From NCBI GenBank assembly GCA_035633415.1, contig DASQEZ010000313.1, positions 1 through 25,487 on the forward strand: a DNA stretch of 25,487 nucleotides, read 5' to 3'. How positions within the stretch are numbered: the stretch's first letter is position 1; each line of letters opens with the position of its first letter. The stretch is from Fodinibacter sp035633415. GTDB lineage: Bacteria > Actinomycetota > Actinomycetes > Actinomycetales > Dermatophilaceae. Position numbers and translations under genes: made by a program. Positions 1-7,446 of the stretch are shown here, piece after piece. The notes beneath the pieces were generated by a model that saw only the letters and a program-made list of their open reading frames with translations, had not been told where the DNA came from and did no database searches.

Positions 1-275
1 CGGCGGCGTCGGCCGCGTCCGCCACCATCGACCACGCCCGCACCTGGGTGCAGGGCACCCCCGAGGGCGACTGGGTGTCGATGGCCGTGCGCTCCGACGG
101 CTCCTACGGCGTGCAGGAGGGCATCATCTCCTCCTTCCCGGTCACCGTGAAGGAGGGCAGGTGGGAGATCGTCCAGGGCCTCGACATCGACGACTTCTCG
201 CGCGCTCGCATCGACGCCTCCGTCGCCGAGCTGGTCGAGGAGCGCGATGCCGTCAAGGAGCTCGGCCTGATCTGA
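1..275 (+). CDS. mdh: Malate dehydrogenase, C-terminal part (5' end outside window)
   Basis: The open frame runs from the window edge (first full codon at 3) to TGA at 273-275, giving 90 residues. The tail has the typical end of actinobacterial NAD-dependent malate dehydrogenase: AASAASATIDH, GTPEGDWVSMAV, SDGSYG, GIISSFPV, and a final helix reading SVAELVEERDAVKELGLI. The enzyme interconverts malate and oxaloacetate in the TCA cycle in the cytosol. The catalytic His and NAD site lie upstream of the window. Codon use is normal for the region and nothing looks broken. A strong hairpin follows within 15 bases, so transcription probably ends here and the next gene is separate. Assignment rests on remembered family sequence and is very likely. 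Confidence 0.93.
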   Translation, partial: AASAASATIDHARTWVQGTPEGDWVSMAVRSDGSYGVQEGIISSFPVTVKEGRWEIVQGLDIDDFSRARIDASVAELVEERDAVKELGLI

Positions 276-289
276 CCTCGCTCCCCAAC

Positions 290-325
290 CGGATGCCGCC
301 CGCTCGCCCGAGCGGGCGGCATCCG
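290..325 (+). terminator. Hairpin terminator after mdh
   Basis: A perfect 17-bp inverted repeat (290-306 and 309-325, arm starting CGGATGCCGCCC) with a 2-base spacer, so the real loop is probably 4 or more bases. It lies 15 bases after the mdh stop. There is no clear T-run, which is common for hairpin terminators in high-GC actinobacteria. Each arm contains the word GGATGCC or its complement. Confidence 0.75.
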
Positions 326-374
326 TGCGTCGTGGGCCACGAGGATTTCTTCATCACCCGTGACGGGAACCGCG

Positions 375-380
375 TAGATT
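375..380 (+). promoter_or_regulatory. Candidate -10 box for the TelA-led locus
   Basis: TAGATT fits the actinobacterial TANNNT -10 pattern and lies in the only gap between the mdh terminator and the TelA gene. No good TTGACA-like -35 is visible; TCATCA at 351-356 has an 18-base spacing but is weak. A start near 387 would give a leader of about 55 bases. Confidence 0.4.
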
Positions 381-441
381 GACGGTTCGTCCACCCGGGA
401 GCGAGCGACGCTCGTGGTCCTCTCCGACACAAGGGAACACG

Positions 442-1677
442 ATGACCGATTCACAGCCTGCCCCGCTCCAGCCGCCCGCCGCTGCGGCCACCCTCACGCT
501 CGTGGCGCCGCCGCCCCCGCAGCCCGTGGCCGCGACCGCCGCACCGCGGATGGCGCCGGCCGTGGAGGCCGCAGCGCTGCCCGGGCTCGACGCCAAGGTC
601 GACGGCTACCTCGAGTCGCTGATGGCCGCAGCACCCCGTTCGCCCGAGTTCGCGGCCAAGGCGACCGACGTGCGCACCATGGGCGACGGCGACATCCGCA
701 AGGCCGCCGAGACCTCGAACCGGCTGTTGAGCTCCCCGGTCAAGGCCCTGCAGGAGGGGGGCCTGGCCCAGGGCTCGAAGGTCGGCTCGACGCTGCTCGA
801 GCTGCGCCGCACCATCGAGGACCTCGACCCGAAGGAGGCGACCGGCGCCAAGAAGTTCCTGGGCATGATGCCCTTCGGCGACAGGGTCACCGACTACTTC
901 CGCAAGTACCAGTCGGCACAGAGCCACCTCGACGGCATCCTGCACTCCCTGCGCGACGGTCAGGACGAGCTCGGCGAGGACAACGCCGCCCTCAACCTGG
1001 AGAAGCAGTACCTCTGGGACGCCATGGCCCGGCTCAACCAGTACGTCTACGTGGCCGAGCGGCTCGACGCCCGCCTTTCCGCCGGCATCGCCGAGCTCGA
1101 GGCCACCGACCCCGACAAGGCCAAGGCGCTGCGCGACGACGTGCTGTTCTACGTGCGCCAGAAGCACCAGGACCTGCTGACCCAGCTGGCCGTGTCGATC
1201 CAGAACTACTTGGCCATCGACATCGTCATCAAGAACAACATCGAGCTGATCAAGGGTGTCGACCGTGCGTCGACGACCACGGTGTCGGCGCTGCGCACCG
1301 CGGTGATCGTGGCCCAGGCGCTGGGCAACCAGAAGCTCGTGCTCGACCAGATCAGCGCCCTGAACACCACGACGAGCGGGATGATCGAGCGCACCAGCGA
1401 GATGCTGCGCGACAACTCGGTGCAGATCCAGCAGCAGGCGGCGTCGGCGACGATCGGCCTGCCCCAGCTGCAGGCGGCCTTCGCGAACATCTACGCGACG
1501 ATGGACGCGATCGACACCTTCAAGGTGCAGGCCCTCGACAACATGGCGGCCACGATCGGCACCCTCGAGACGGAGGTCGGCAAGTCGCAGGCCTACCTCG
1601 AGCGCGTGCAGCGCCACGACGACCGGGTGGCCAGCGGGTCGCTCGACCTCGGAGGCACCGGGGGTGCTGCGCGCTGA
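442..1677 (+). CDS. TelA-family protein (toxic anion resistance family)
   Basis: 411 residues. A Pro/Ala-rich, probably disordered N-terminus (about 1-50) is followed by a long all-helical region typical of the TelA family (Pfam 'toxic anion resistance protein'), including KFLGMMPFGDRVTDYFRKY, LNLEKQYLWDAM, VSIQNYLAIDIVIKNNIELIKGVDRA and QALDNM. No membrane segment or signal peptide is seen, so it should be cytosolic. The family is named for tellurite resistance in some bacteria, but its biochemical role is unclear; it recurs beside VWA, AAA and Ter-type stress proteins. The start is ATG 442 with AAGGGA five bases upstream; the frame is open back to 379 but that part is not protein-like. It heads the signalling locus, and neighbouring AAA and VWA genes suggest a role in a stress or nutrient-sensing complex rather than metal resistance alone. 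Confidence 0.88.
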   Translation: MTDSQPAPLQPPAAAATLTLVAPPPPQPVAATAAPRMAPAVEAAALPGLDAKVDGYLESLMAAAPRSPEFAAKATDVRTMGDGDIRKAAETSNRLLSSPVKALQEGGLAQGSKVGSTLLELRRTIEDLDPKEATGAKKFLGMMPFGDRVTDYFRKYQSAQSHLDGILHSLRDGQDELGEDNAALNLEKQYLWDAMARLNQYVYVAERLDARLSAGIAELEATDPDKAKALRDDVLFYVRQKHQDLLTQLAVSIQNYLAIDIVIKNNIELIKGVDRASTTTVSALRTAVIVAQALGNQKLVLDQISALNTTTSGMIERTSEMLRDNSVQIQQQAASATIGLPQLQAAFANIYATMDAIDTFKVQALDNMAATIGTLETEVGKSQAYLERVQRHDDRVASGSLDLGGTGGAAR

Positions 1678-1702
1678 GAACCCGCTCAGGCACACTGATC
1701 AC

Positions 1703-2314
1703 ATGTCGGGTGGGTTCCTCGGCCGCCTCTTCGGCCGCGGCCAGAACAGCGAGCAGGGTGATCGCCTCGTCGTGCCCGCCGTGCCGACGAGCGAAGACCT
1801 GCTCGCGTCCCTCGACCGGCTCGAGGCGATGGTCGCCGACGGGGCCGTGCCCGCACCGGTCGCGTCGCGGGTGCGCCGGGTCGACCAGGTCGTGCGCGAC
1901 ACCATCCCCCGGCTCCCCAGCCTCGGCGCCGGCAGCCCGCAGGCGTACTCGGTGATGGCCACGGCCACCGACTACCTGCCCGAGGCGGTGGGCGGCTACC
2001 TGCGGCTGCCCCGCCAGTTCGCCGACAACCGCCCCGTCGACCGGGGCAAGTCCTCGCTCATGGTGCTCATCGACCAGCTCGACCTGCTCGCCGCCACCAT
2101 GGACAAGGTCTTCGACGCCGTGTGCCGGGCCGATGCCGACGCACTCGTGGCCCACGGGCGCTTCCTCTCGGAGAAGTTCGGGTCGGCCTCGACCGGCGGT
2201 TCGCTCGACGTCGGGTCCGCGCCCGTGCCACCGATGCCCGGCTCCGCAGCGACGCCCAGGGATGCCGGTGGGCTCGGTCGCCTGCAGCCGCCCGCAGGGC
2301 GGGACGCATCATGA
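1703..2314 (+). CDS. Small protein of unknown function in the TelA/AAA/PknG locus
   Basis: 203 residues with no domain I recognise. It begins MSGGFLGRLFGRG, a short amphipathic start that could touch membrane. A helical middle (about 30-155) contains SVMATATDYLPEAVGGYLRLP and VLIDQLDLLAATMDKVFDAV, and the last 40 residues are low-complexity Gly/Ser/Pro. ATG 1703 is chosen because the protein-like sequence begins there, but its ribosome site is poor. GTG 1664, inside the end of the TelA gene and about nine bases after GGAGG at 1650-1654, would add 13 residues and is a real alternative. The stop overlaps the next ATG by 4 bp, so it is probably translated together with the AAA ATPase. Proteins like this are often TelA partners, but that is only inference. 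Confidence 0.75.
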   Translation: MSGGFLGRLFGRGQNSEQGDRLVVPAVPTSEDLLASLDRLEAMVADGAVPAPVASRVRRVDQVVRDTIPRLPSLGAGSPQAYSVMATATDYLPEAVGGYLRLPRQFADNRPVDRGKSSLMVLIDQLDLLAATMDKVFDAVCRADADALVAHGRFLSEKFGSASTGGSLDVGSAPVPPMPGSAATPRDAGGLGRLQPPAGRDAS

Positions 2315-3783
2315 GCCCGCAGCTGCCGACGAGCCCACCGCGGACGGTTCCCCTGGGCGAGGCCGTGGACGCGGTCGCCAGGCTCGCCACGACCGCGGGT
2401 GGGGACGCCGCGACCGCCAGGGCCGAGGCCCTGGCGCTGGCCGCCGCCGTGGCGGAGTCGGCTCCGCAGGCCGCCGCCGACTGGGCGGTCGCCGCCGGTG
2501 GAGGCAGCACCCAGGACTTCTTCGACGCAGCCAGCCGAGGCCGCCGCTGGCGCGAGGCCCCCACGGCGACGCTGCGATCCCTCGCCGACCAGCGGTCGCC
2601 GCACGCCATGGCCTACGCCGAGGCCCTGGCCACCGTGGCCTCGGCCGCCTGCGACCTCGGGGAACCCACGATGCGCGTGGTCGGCAACGCGTCGGTCGCC
2701 GCCGCCGCGCAGCTGTCCGTCGTGCGCACCGCGCCGCCGGCCGTCGAGCTGCCCGCCGGGCTGGAGCGCGTGGCGACGGCAGGCACCACGCCTACGGGGG
2801 TCACCGCGCCCACCGAGGCACCGGCCCCGGGGGTTGCTCCCGTGGAGACGCCGGCCGCGCCGCCCAGGAAGAGCCTCGACGAGCTGCTGGCCGAGCTCGA
2901 CGCCCTGATCGGGCTGCGGCGGGTCAAGCGTGAGATCCACCGGCAGGTCGCGCTGCTGCGGGTCGAGAAGCTGCGGCTGGATGCCGGCCTCAAGAGCCCC
3001 ACGATCACCCGGCACCTGGTGTTCACCGGCAACCCCGGCACCGGCAAGACCACGGTCGCGCGGCTGGTGGGCGGCATCTACCAGGCGCTCGAGCTGCTGA
3101 CCGACGGCACGCTGGTCGAGGTCGACCGCTCCGAGCTCGTCGCCGGCTACCTCGGCCAGACCGCGACCAAGACGGCGGACGTCGTCGCGTCGGCGTCGGG
3201 CGGGGTGCTCTTCATCGACGAGGCCTACAGCCTCACGGCCAGCGGGCCGGGGGGTGACCAGTACGGCCAGGAGTCGGTCGACACCCTGGTCAAGGAGATG
3301 GAGGACCGGCGCGACGACCTCGTGGTCATCGTGGCCGGCTACCCGGCACCGATGGCGGCCTTCATCGCCGCCAACCCCGGCCTCGCCAGCCGGTTCCGCA
3401 CCACCATCGAGTTCGAGGACTACACCGACGACGAGCTCGTCGAGATCCTGCAGCACCTGGCCCGGGGAGCCGACTACGAGCTCGAGCCCGCGGCCATCGA
3501 GCGGTTCCGCGAGGTGCTCGGCCGCAAGGCGCGGGACAGCTCCTTCGGCAACGGCCGCTACGCCCGCAACGCGCTCGAGGCGGCCATCGGCCACCACGCC
3601 TGGCGGCTGCGGGACACGGCCGCCCCCACCCTCCAGCAGCTGAGCCTCCTCGTGGCCCGCGACTTCGACGAGGAACCGCTGGACGAGGGAGCCGGCTCGG
3701 GCGCTGCTGCGTCCGACCTGCCCCCGGCACCTGCGGACCAGAGACCCGGCGTCCGCGCCCCTGACCCTGAGAGCACCCCGTGA
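2311..3783 (+). CDS. AAA+ ATPase of the CbbX/SpoVK type
   Basis: 490 residues. Residues 1-150 form an Ala-rich helical domain, 150-185 a Pro/Ala linker, and the AAA+ core starts near 189 with LDELLAELDALIGL. Walker A is GNPGTGKT at 240-247 and Walker B is VLFIDEAY at 299-306 (D303, E304). ESVDTLVKEMED, VIVAGY and GLASRFRTTIEF (arginine-finger candidates R361/R363) follow, then a small helical lid with GNGRYARNALEAA. This pattern is the CbbX/SpoVK group, hexameric remodelling ATPases that act on partner proteins. All ATP-binding and hydrolysis residues look intact. The start is ATG 2311, overlapping the preceding stop; the open frame upstream is a shadow of the preceding gene. Its last codons overlap the GTG of the membrane gene. 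The target is unknown; TelA or the VWA protein are candidates from context only. Confidence 0.9.
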   Translation: MSPQLPTSPPRTVPLGEAVDAVARLATTAGGDAATARAEALALAAAVAESAPQAAADWAVAAGGGSTQDFFDAASRGRRWREAPTATLRSLADQRSPHAMAYAEALATVASAACDLGEPTMRVVGNASVAAAAQLSVVRTAPPAVELPAGLERVATAGTTPTGVTAPTEAPAPGVAPVETPAAPPRKSLDELLAELDALIGLRRVKREIHRQVALLRVEKLRLDAGLKSPTITRHLVFTGNPGTGKTTVARLVGGIYQALELLTDGTLVEVDRSELVAGYLGQTATKTADVVASASGGVLFIDEAYSLTASGPGGDQYGQESVDTLVKEMEDRRDDLVVIVAGYPAPMAAFIAANPGLASRFRTTIEFEDYTDDELVEILQHLARGADYELEPAAIERFREVLGRKARDSSFGNGRYARNALEAAIGHHAWRLRDTAAPTLQQLSLLVARDFDEEPLDEGAGSGAAASDLPPAPADQRPGVRAPDPESTP

Positions 3784-5204
3784 CCACCACCCCGCCCCCA
3801 CCCCCGGCGGCGGCCACCGCGGCCGCGCCACCGCCCCCTCCGTCTGCAACGGCAGCGCGACCCGGCTCCCCGGTCGGTGCACCTCCGGCGCCCTGGCCCG
3901 GCGCCGGGTCACCGGCACCCGCAGCGGCGGCGACCGCGGGCGGCCTCCAGGGCCGGGTGGACTCTGCGGTGGCCACGGTGCGGGCGGGCCTGGCCGGCAC
4001 CCCCGGCCGGCTGCGGGCCATCGGCATCGTCAGTGTGGTCGCCACCTTGCTGTTCGGGCTGGCGGCGGGCCAGGCGTTCCGGTCCGCCGACGGCGCCCTG
4101 GGCCGTGCGGCAGCGAACTCCGACCAGCTCGTGCGCATCCAGGCCATCCAGACCAACGTGGTGCAGGCGGATGCCGATGCCACGAACGCCTTCCTCGTCG
4201 GCGGCCTGGAGCCGGCCGAGCAACGCACGGACTACACCGAGGCGGTCGCGTCGGCATCCGGGCTGATCGCGCAGGCCGCGCAGAACCAGCCGGCAGACGG
4301 CAACGCCCTCGCTGCCCTCAACCAGTCGCTCGTCGCCTACACCAGCCAGGTCGAGCAGGCCCGGGCCAACAACCGCCAGGCGCTGCCGGTGGGGGCGCAG
4401 TACCTCAAGAGCGCCAGTGCCGACCTGCGGGCCGAGGCCCTGCCGCTGCTGACGAACCTCAGCGAGGCCAACGACGCGCGGGTCACGCAGGAGTTCGACC
4501 GGGCCGCCCGGTCGGCGCTGTGGCTCGTGCTGCCCGGCCTGCTCGCCCTGCTCGTGCTCGTGCTCTCGCTGGTGTGGCTGGCTCGCCGCACCCGTCGCTA
4601 CGTCAACGTGCCGCTCGCCGCCGGGGCCCTGCTGGTGCTCGTGACGCTGGTGCTCGGAACGGTCGGGCTGCTGTCGGTCAAGGGGGACGTCGACACCACC
4701 CGGGATGGCGTGTACGCCGCCACCCGCTCCACGGCTCAGGCCCGGATCGCCGGCTTCGACGCGAAGTCGAACGAGAGCCTCACCCTCATCGCGCGCGGCT
4801 CGGGCGCCGCGTTCGAGAAGGCCTGGCAGGCCTCGTCGGCCCTGGTGGTCGGTGAGGTCGCCCGGCTCGGGGAGAACCCGGCATCCTCGGGCCTCGAGTC
4901 GCTGCCGTGGGACGGCTACGTCTCCGTGCACCAGGAGATTCGCCGGCTCGACGACGCCGGCGACTGGGAGGGGGCCGTGGCGCTGGCCACCGGGTCCGGC
5001 GCTGACTCCGGCAACAGCGCCTTCGCCGCGTTCGACACGGCATCCGACGAGCAGCTGACCGGCCTGAGCAGCCAGACGTCTCAACAGCTCGACGACACCG
5101 GGGGGTGGCTGCCGTTCGCCGGGGTGCTCGGCCTGCTGGCCGGGGTCGTCGCCGCCCTCTGCGCCTGGTGGGGCGTCTCGATGCGACTGGAGGAGTACCG
5201 ATGA
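3780..5204 (+). CDS. glnX: GlnX-like membrane protein with four helices
   Basis: 474 residues. A Pro/Ala-rich cytosolic N-terminus (1-75) precedes four predicted membrane helices at about 78-100, 245-268, 277-300 and 443-466. These enclose two extracytoplasmic helical domains (about 101-244 and 301-442) that resemble paired sensor domains, with conserved-looking NVVQADADATNAFLVGG in the first. Size, topology and position directly before a GlnH-like lipoprotein and upstream of a PknG kinase match mycobacterial GlnX, which passes amino-acid signals from GlnH across the membrane to PknG. The short tail after helix 4 (about 8 residues) leaves little room for a kinase contact there, so the N-terminus or the loop between helices 2 and 3 may serve. 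The start is GTG 3780, overlapping the ATPase stop by 4 bp. Assigned from architecture and neighbours more than from residue identity. Confidence 0.75.
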   Translation: MTTTPPPPPAAATAAAPPPPPSATAARPGSPVGAPPAPWPGAGSPAPAAAATAGGLQGRVDSAVATVRAGLAGTPGRLRAIGIVSVVATLLFGLAAGQAFRSADGALGRAAANSDQLVRIQAIQTNVVQADADATNAFLVGGLEPAEQRTDYTEAVASASGLIAQAAQNQPADGNALAALNQSLVAYTSQVEQARANNRQALPVGAQYLKSASADLRAEALPLLTNLSEANDARVTQEFDRAARSALWLVLPGLLALLVLVLSLVWLARRTRRYVNVPLAAGALLVLVTLVLGTVGLLSVKGDVDTTRDGVYAATRSTAQARIAGFDAKSNESLTLIARGSGAAFEKAWQASSALVVGEVARLGENPASSGLESLPWDGYVSVHQEIRRLDDAGDWEGAVALATGSGADSGNSAFAAFDTASDEQLTGLSSQTSQQLDDTGGWLPFAGVLGLLAGVVAALCAWWGVSMRLEEYR

Positions 5205-6226
5205 GCCGCCGCCGACGCCGCACGCTGGCCGTCCTGACCGCAGTGGCCGCGACCCTGGCCGCCGGGGCGTGCACGACCGCCGGAGCCTACGACCCGACGC
5301 CCCTGCACACCCCGTCGACCCCGGCAGCGCCGTCGCCCAGCGCGACCCCAACGCCCTCGCCGGCGCCGTCGGGCACCGACGTCGTCACTGCCAACTGCCT
5401 GAAGTCGTACGCGCCGCCCGCCAGCATGCCGACACCCGGCGGCCAGATGCCGGCCGGCAGCACCATGGCCGAGATCAAGCAGCGTGGCCGCCTCGTGGCG
5501 GGCGTCTCGGCCGACACGCTGCTGCTCGGGGCGCGCAACCCGGTCTCCGGCCGCATCGAGGGCTTCGACATCGACATGCTCCGGGCGGTCTCGCAGGCCA
5601 TCTTCGGCGACCCGAACAAGGTCGAGCTGAAGGTGATCACGGCGGCGCAGCGGCTGCCCGCCCTCCAGGACGGCAGTGTCGACATCGTGGCCCGCAACAT
5701 GACGATCACCTGCAACCGCTGGAAGGACATCGCGTTCTCCAGCGAGTACTACCGCTCGGGCCAGAAGGTGCTGGTGCGCCTCGGCGCGACGACCGACAGC
5801 GGTGCCCCGATCACGGGCATCGAGGACCTGGCCGGCACGAAGGTCTGCGCCCCGAACGGGTCGACGAGCATGGACAAGCTACGCACCTTCACCGACATCG
5901 AGGCCGTGGGGGCCGACACCCACACCGGCTGCCTGGTGCTGTTCCAGCAGGGGGCCGTCGACGGCATCACCGGCGACGACACGGTGCTCGCGGGCCTGGC
6001 GTCGCAGGACCCCTACGCCGACGTCGTGCAGGCCCCCGCCTTCACCGCGGAGCCGTACGGCCTGGGCGTCAACCAGGAGAACGTCGACTTCGTGCAGTTC
6101 GTCAACGGCGTCCTCGCCGAGGTGCGCGCCGACGGCCGGTGGACCAAGAGCTACAACACCTGGCTGGCCGACGCGCTGGGCAAGGCACCGGCTCCCCCGA
6201 CCGCGGTCTACGGACGGGCCTCGTGA
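5201..6226 (+). CDS. glnH: GlnH-like amino-acid-binding lipoprotein
   Basis: 341 residues. An Arg-rich start and hydrophobic stretch end in LAAGAC, giving a lipidation Cys at residue 24, followed by a Thr/Pro/Ser-rich tether to about residue 70. The rest is a family 3 periplasmic-type solute-binding domain: IKQRGRLVAGVSADTLLLGA, EGFDIDMLRAVSQAIFG, LPALQDGSVDIVARNMTITCNRW, YYRSGQKVLV, and DGITGDDTVLAGLA. This group binds polar amino acids such as glutamate, glutamine or aspartate at the outer face of the membrane. No ABC permease or ATPase gene is nearby, so it probably acts as a sensor for GlnX rather than in uptake, as in mycobacteria. The start is ATG 5201, overlapping the glnX stop, with GGAGGAG about 6 bases upstream. 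The ligand cannot be read from the sequence. Confidence 0.85.
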   Translation: MSRRRRRTLAVLTAVAATLAAGACTTAGAYDPTPLHTPSTPAAPSPSATPTPSPAPSGTDVVTANCLKSYAPPASMPTPGGQMPAGSTMAEIKQRGRLVAGVSADTLLLGARNPVSGRIEGFDIDMLRAVSQAIFGDPNKVELKVITAAQRLPALQDGSVDIVARNMTITCNRWKDIAFSSEYYRSGQKVLVRLGATTDSGAPITGIEDLAGTKVCAPNGSTSMDKLRTFTDIEAVGADTHTGCLVLFQQGAVDGITGDDTVLAGLASQDPYADVVQAPAFTAEPYGLGVNQENVDFVQFVNGVLAEVRADGRWTKSYNTWLADALGKAPAPPTAVYGRAS

Positions 6227-7446
6227 TCTCCGCGATGCACGGCACCACGGCGCCGAGCGCCCCCGGCCGGCTGGGCCAGCCCCTCGTCGCCCAGGAGGCG
6301 ATGCGCTACCTCGAGGCGCTCGGCGCCTGGCGCGACGAGCGCAAGGCGGAGCTCGACGTGCTCGACCAGGCCGCGCTCGGGGCTGCCGACGCAGCGTCGT
6401 ACACCGGCGACCTGTTGCTCTCGATGGCGCTGTGGAAGGCCGTGGCCGACCGGCACGACCTGCTCGTGGCGACGTGGGACTCCGGCCGGGTGGGCCCGAC
6501 CGAGCTGGCCCGGCTGTCCACCCTGGTGTGGGGTCGCCTCGACGCCACTGCGACGCGCGCGGCGGCGACCCCTCGGGCTGCCGCCGGAGCACCCCCCGTG
6601 CCGGCATCCGCACTGGCCGTCTCCCTGCCCGAGGCCTGTCGGCTGTCCGACGCGCTCGCCGCCTCACTGCGCGCCCGGCTGGGCCTGGACCCCTCCGAGG
6701 CCGACCAGCAGGCGCGGGTGCGTGCGCTGCGCGCCTCCGTCGAGCGGGTCCGGGACCTGGTCGACCGTGAACCGGCACGGGGGCGTGCTGCTGCGGCGGC
6801 CGTGCTCGACAGGCTCGACTCCCGCACCACCGACGTGCTCGCCCGGATCAAGCGCGGCGCCGACGTCGGCGGCCTGCTGGGGCCCCTCGAGCAGGAGGCC
6901 GCCCGTGCCGAGCGCGACCTCATCGTCGGCGCCTCGAACCGCCGGGCCGACGCCCACGACGAGGAGCGCGCCAGGGCGTTGCGCACCGAGCTCGAGGCGC
7001 GCGGTGCCGCGCTGCGCGACCTCGCCGCGCGGTGCGTCGCGCAGGTCGCGCCCGCCCCGCGGCTGGCCGTGCCCGACGTGTCGGCACTCGGGCCGGTGCC
7101 CACCGACCCCGCAGCGGTCGACGCCTACCTGGTGCGGCTCGACGCCGTCGGCCGGGCGATGACCATGGCCCAGGACGCCTACGCGTCGGCACTCTCCGAG
7201 CGCGACGAGCTGCGGCTCACCCTGGGCGCGTACGCCGCCAAGGCCGCCGACCGGCGTGCCTCCACGCTGTCGCAGCAGGCCGATGCCGACCTCGCCGAGC
7301 TGCGACGGCGGGCGGGCGACGCGCTCGACCGTGAACCGGCCGACCTGGTGCGGGGCCGCGCCCTGGTCGCCGCCTACGTGGCCTACCTGGGCAGTGCGGT
7401 CGCGCCGCCCCACATCGTTCGTGCCAACGGGGGAAGGCCCTCATGA
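6223..7446 (+). CDS. Helical protein of unknown function between GlnH and PknG
   Basis: 407 residues, no recognised domain. There is no signal peptide or membrane helix, so it is probably cytosolic. An N-terminal block (about 20-100) reads MRYLEALGAWRDERKAELDVLDQAAL and LLLSMALWKAVADRHDLL. An Ala/Pro linker near 115-130 leads into long Arg/Glu/Ala-rich helices with coiled-coil character (about 130-395), including VRALRASVERVRDLVD, GLLGPLEQEAARAERDLI and a final AADRRASTLSQQADADLAELRRRAGDAL split over several heptads. GTG 6223 is used because it overlaps the glnH stop by 4 bp; ATG 6235 would shorten it by four residues. Its stop overlaps the kinase ATG. Position suggests an adaptor or scaffold linking membrane sensor and kinase, which is inference only. 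Confidence 0.75.
   Translation: MISAMHGTTAPSAPGRLGQPLVAQEAMRYLEALGAWRDERKAELDVLDQAALGAADAASYTGDLLLSMALWKAVADRHDLLVATWDSGRVGPTELARLSTLVWGRLDATATRAAATPRAAAGAPPVPASALAVSLPEACRLSDALAASLRARLGLDPSEADQQARVRALRASVERVRDLVDREPARGRAAAAAVLDRLDSRTTDVLARIKRGADVGGLLGPLEQEAARAERDLIVGASNRRADAHDEERARALRTELEARGAALRDLAARCVAQVAPAPRLAVPDVSALGPVPTDPAAVDAYLVRLDAVGRAMTMAQDAYASALSERDELRLTLGAYAAKAADRRASTLSQQADADLAELRRRAGDALDREPADLVRGRALVAAYVAYLGSAVAPPHIVRANGGRPS

Noticed and set aside
442..1677. Tellurite resistance determinant
   Set aside because: Only the family name suggests this. The gene is in a signalling locus, without TerC-type or other tellurite genes in view.
1996..3918. Long antisense frames (also 451-1695, 3909-5351, 7515-8918, 22064-23671 on the minus strand)
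   Set aside because: They mirror well-supported genes on the other strand and arise from GC-rich third positions; composition is not protein-like.
5201..6226. ABC amino-acid uptake system
   Set aside because: No permease or ATPase subunit is nearby; the partner is a GlnX-like membrane protein, so sensing is more likely than transport.
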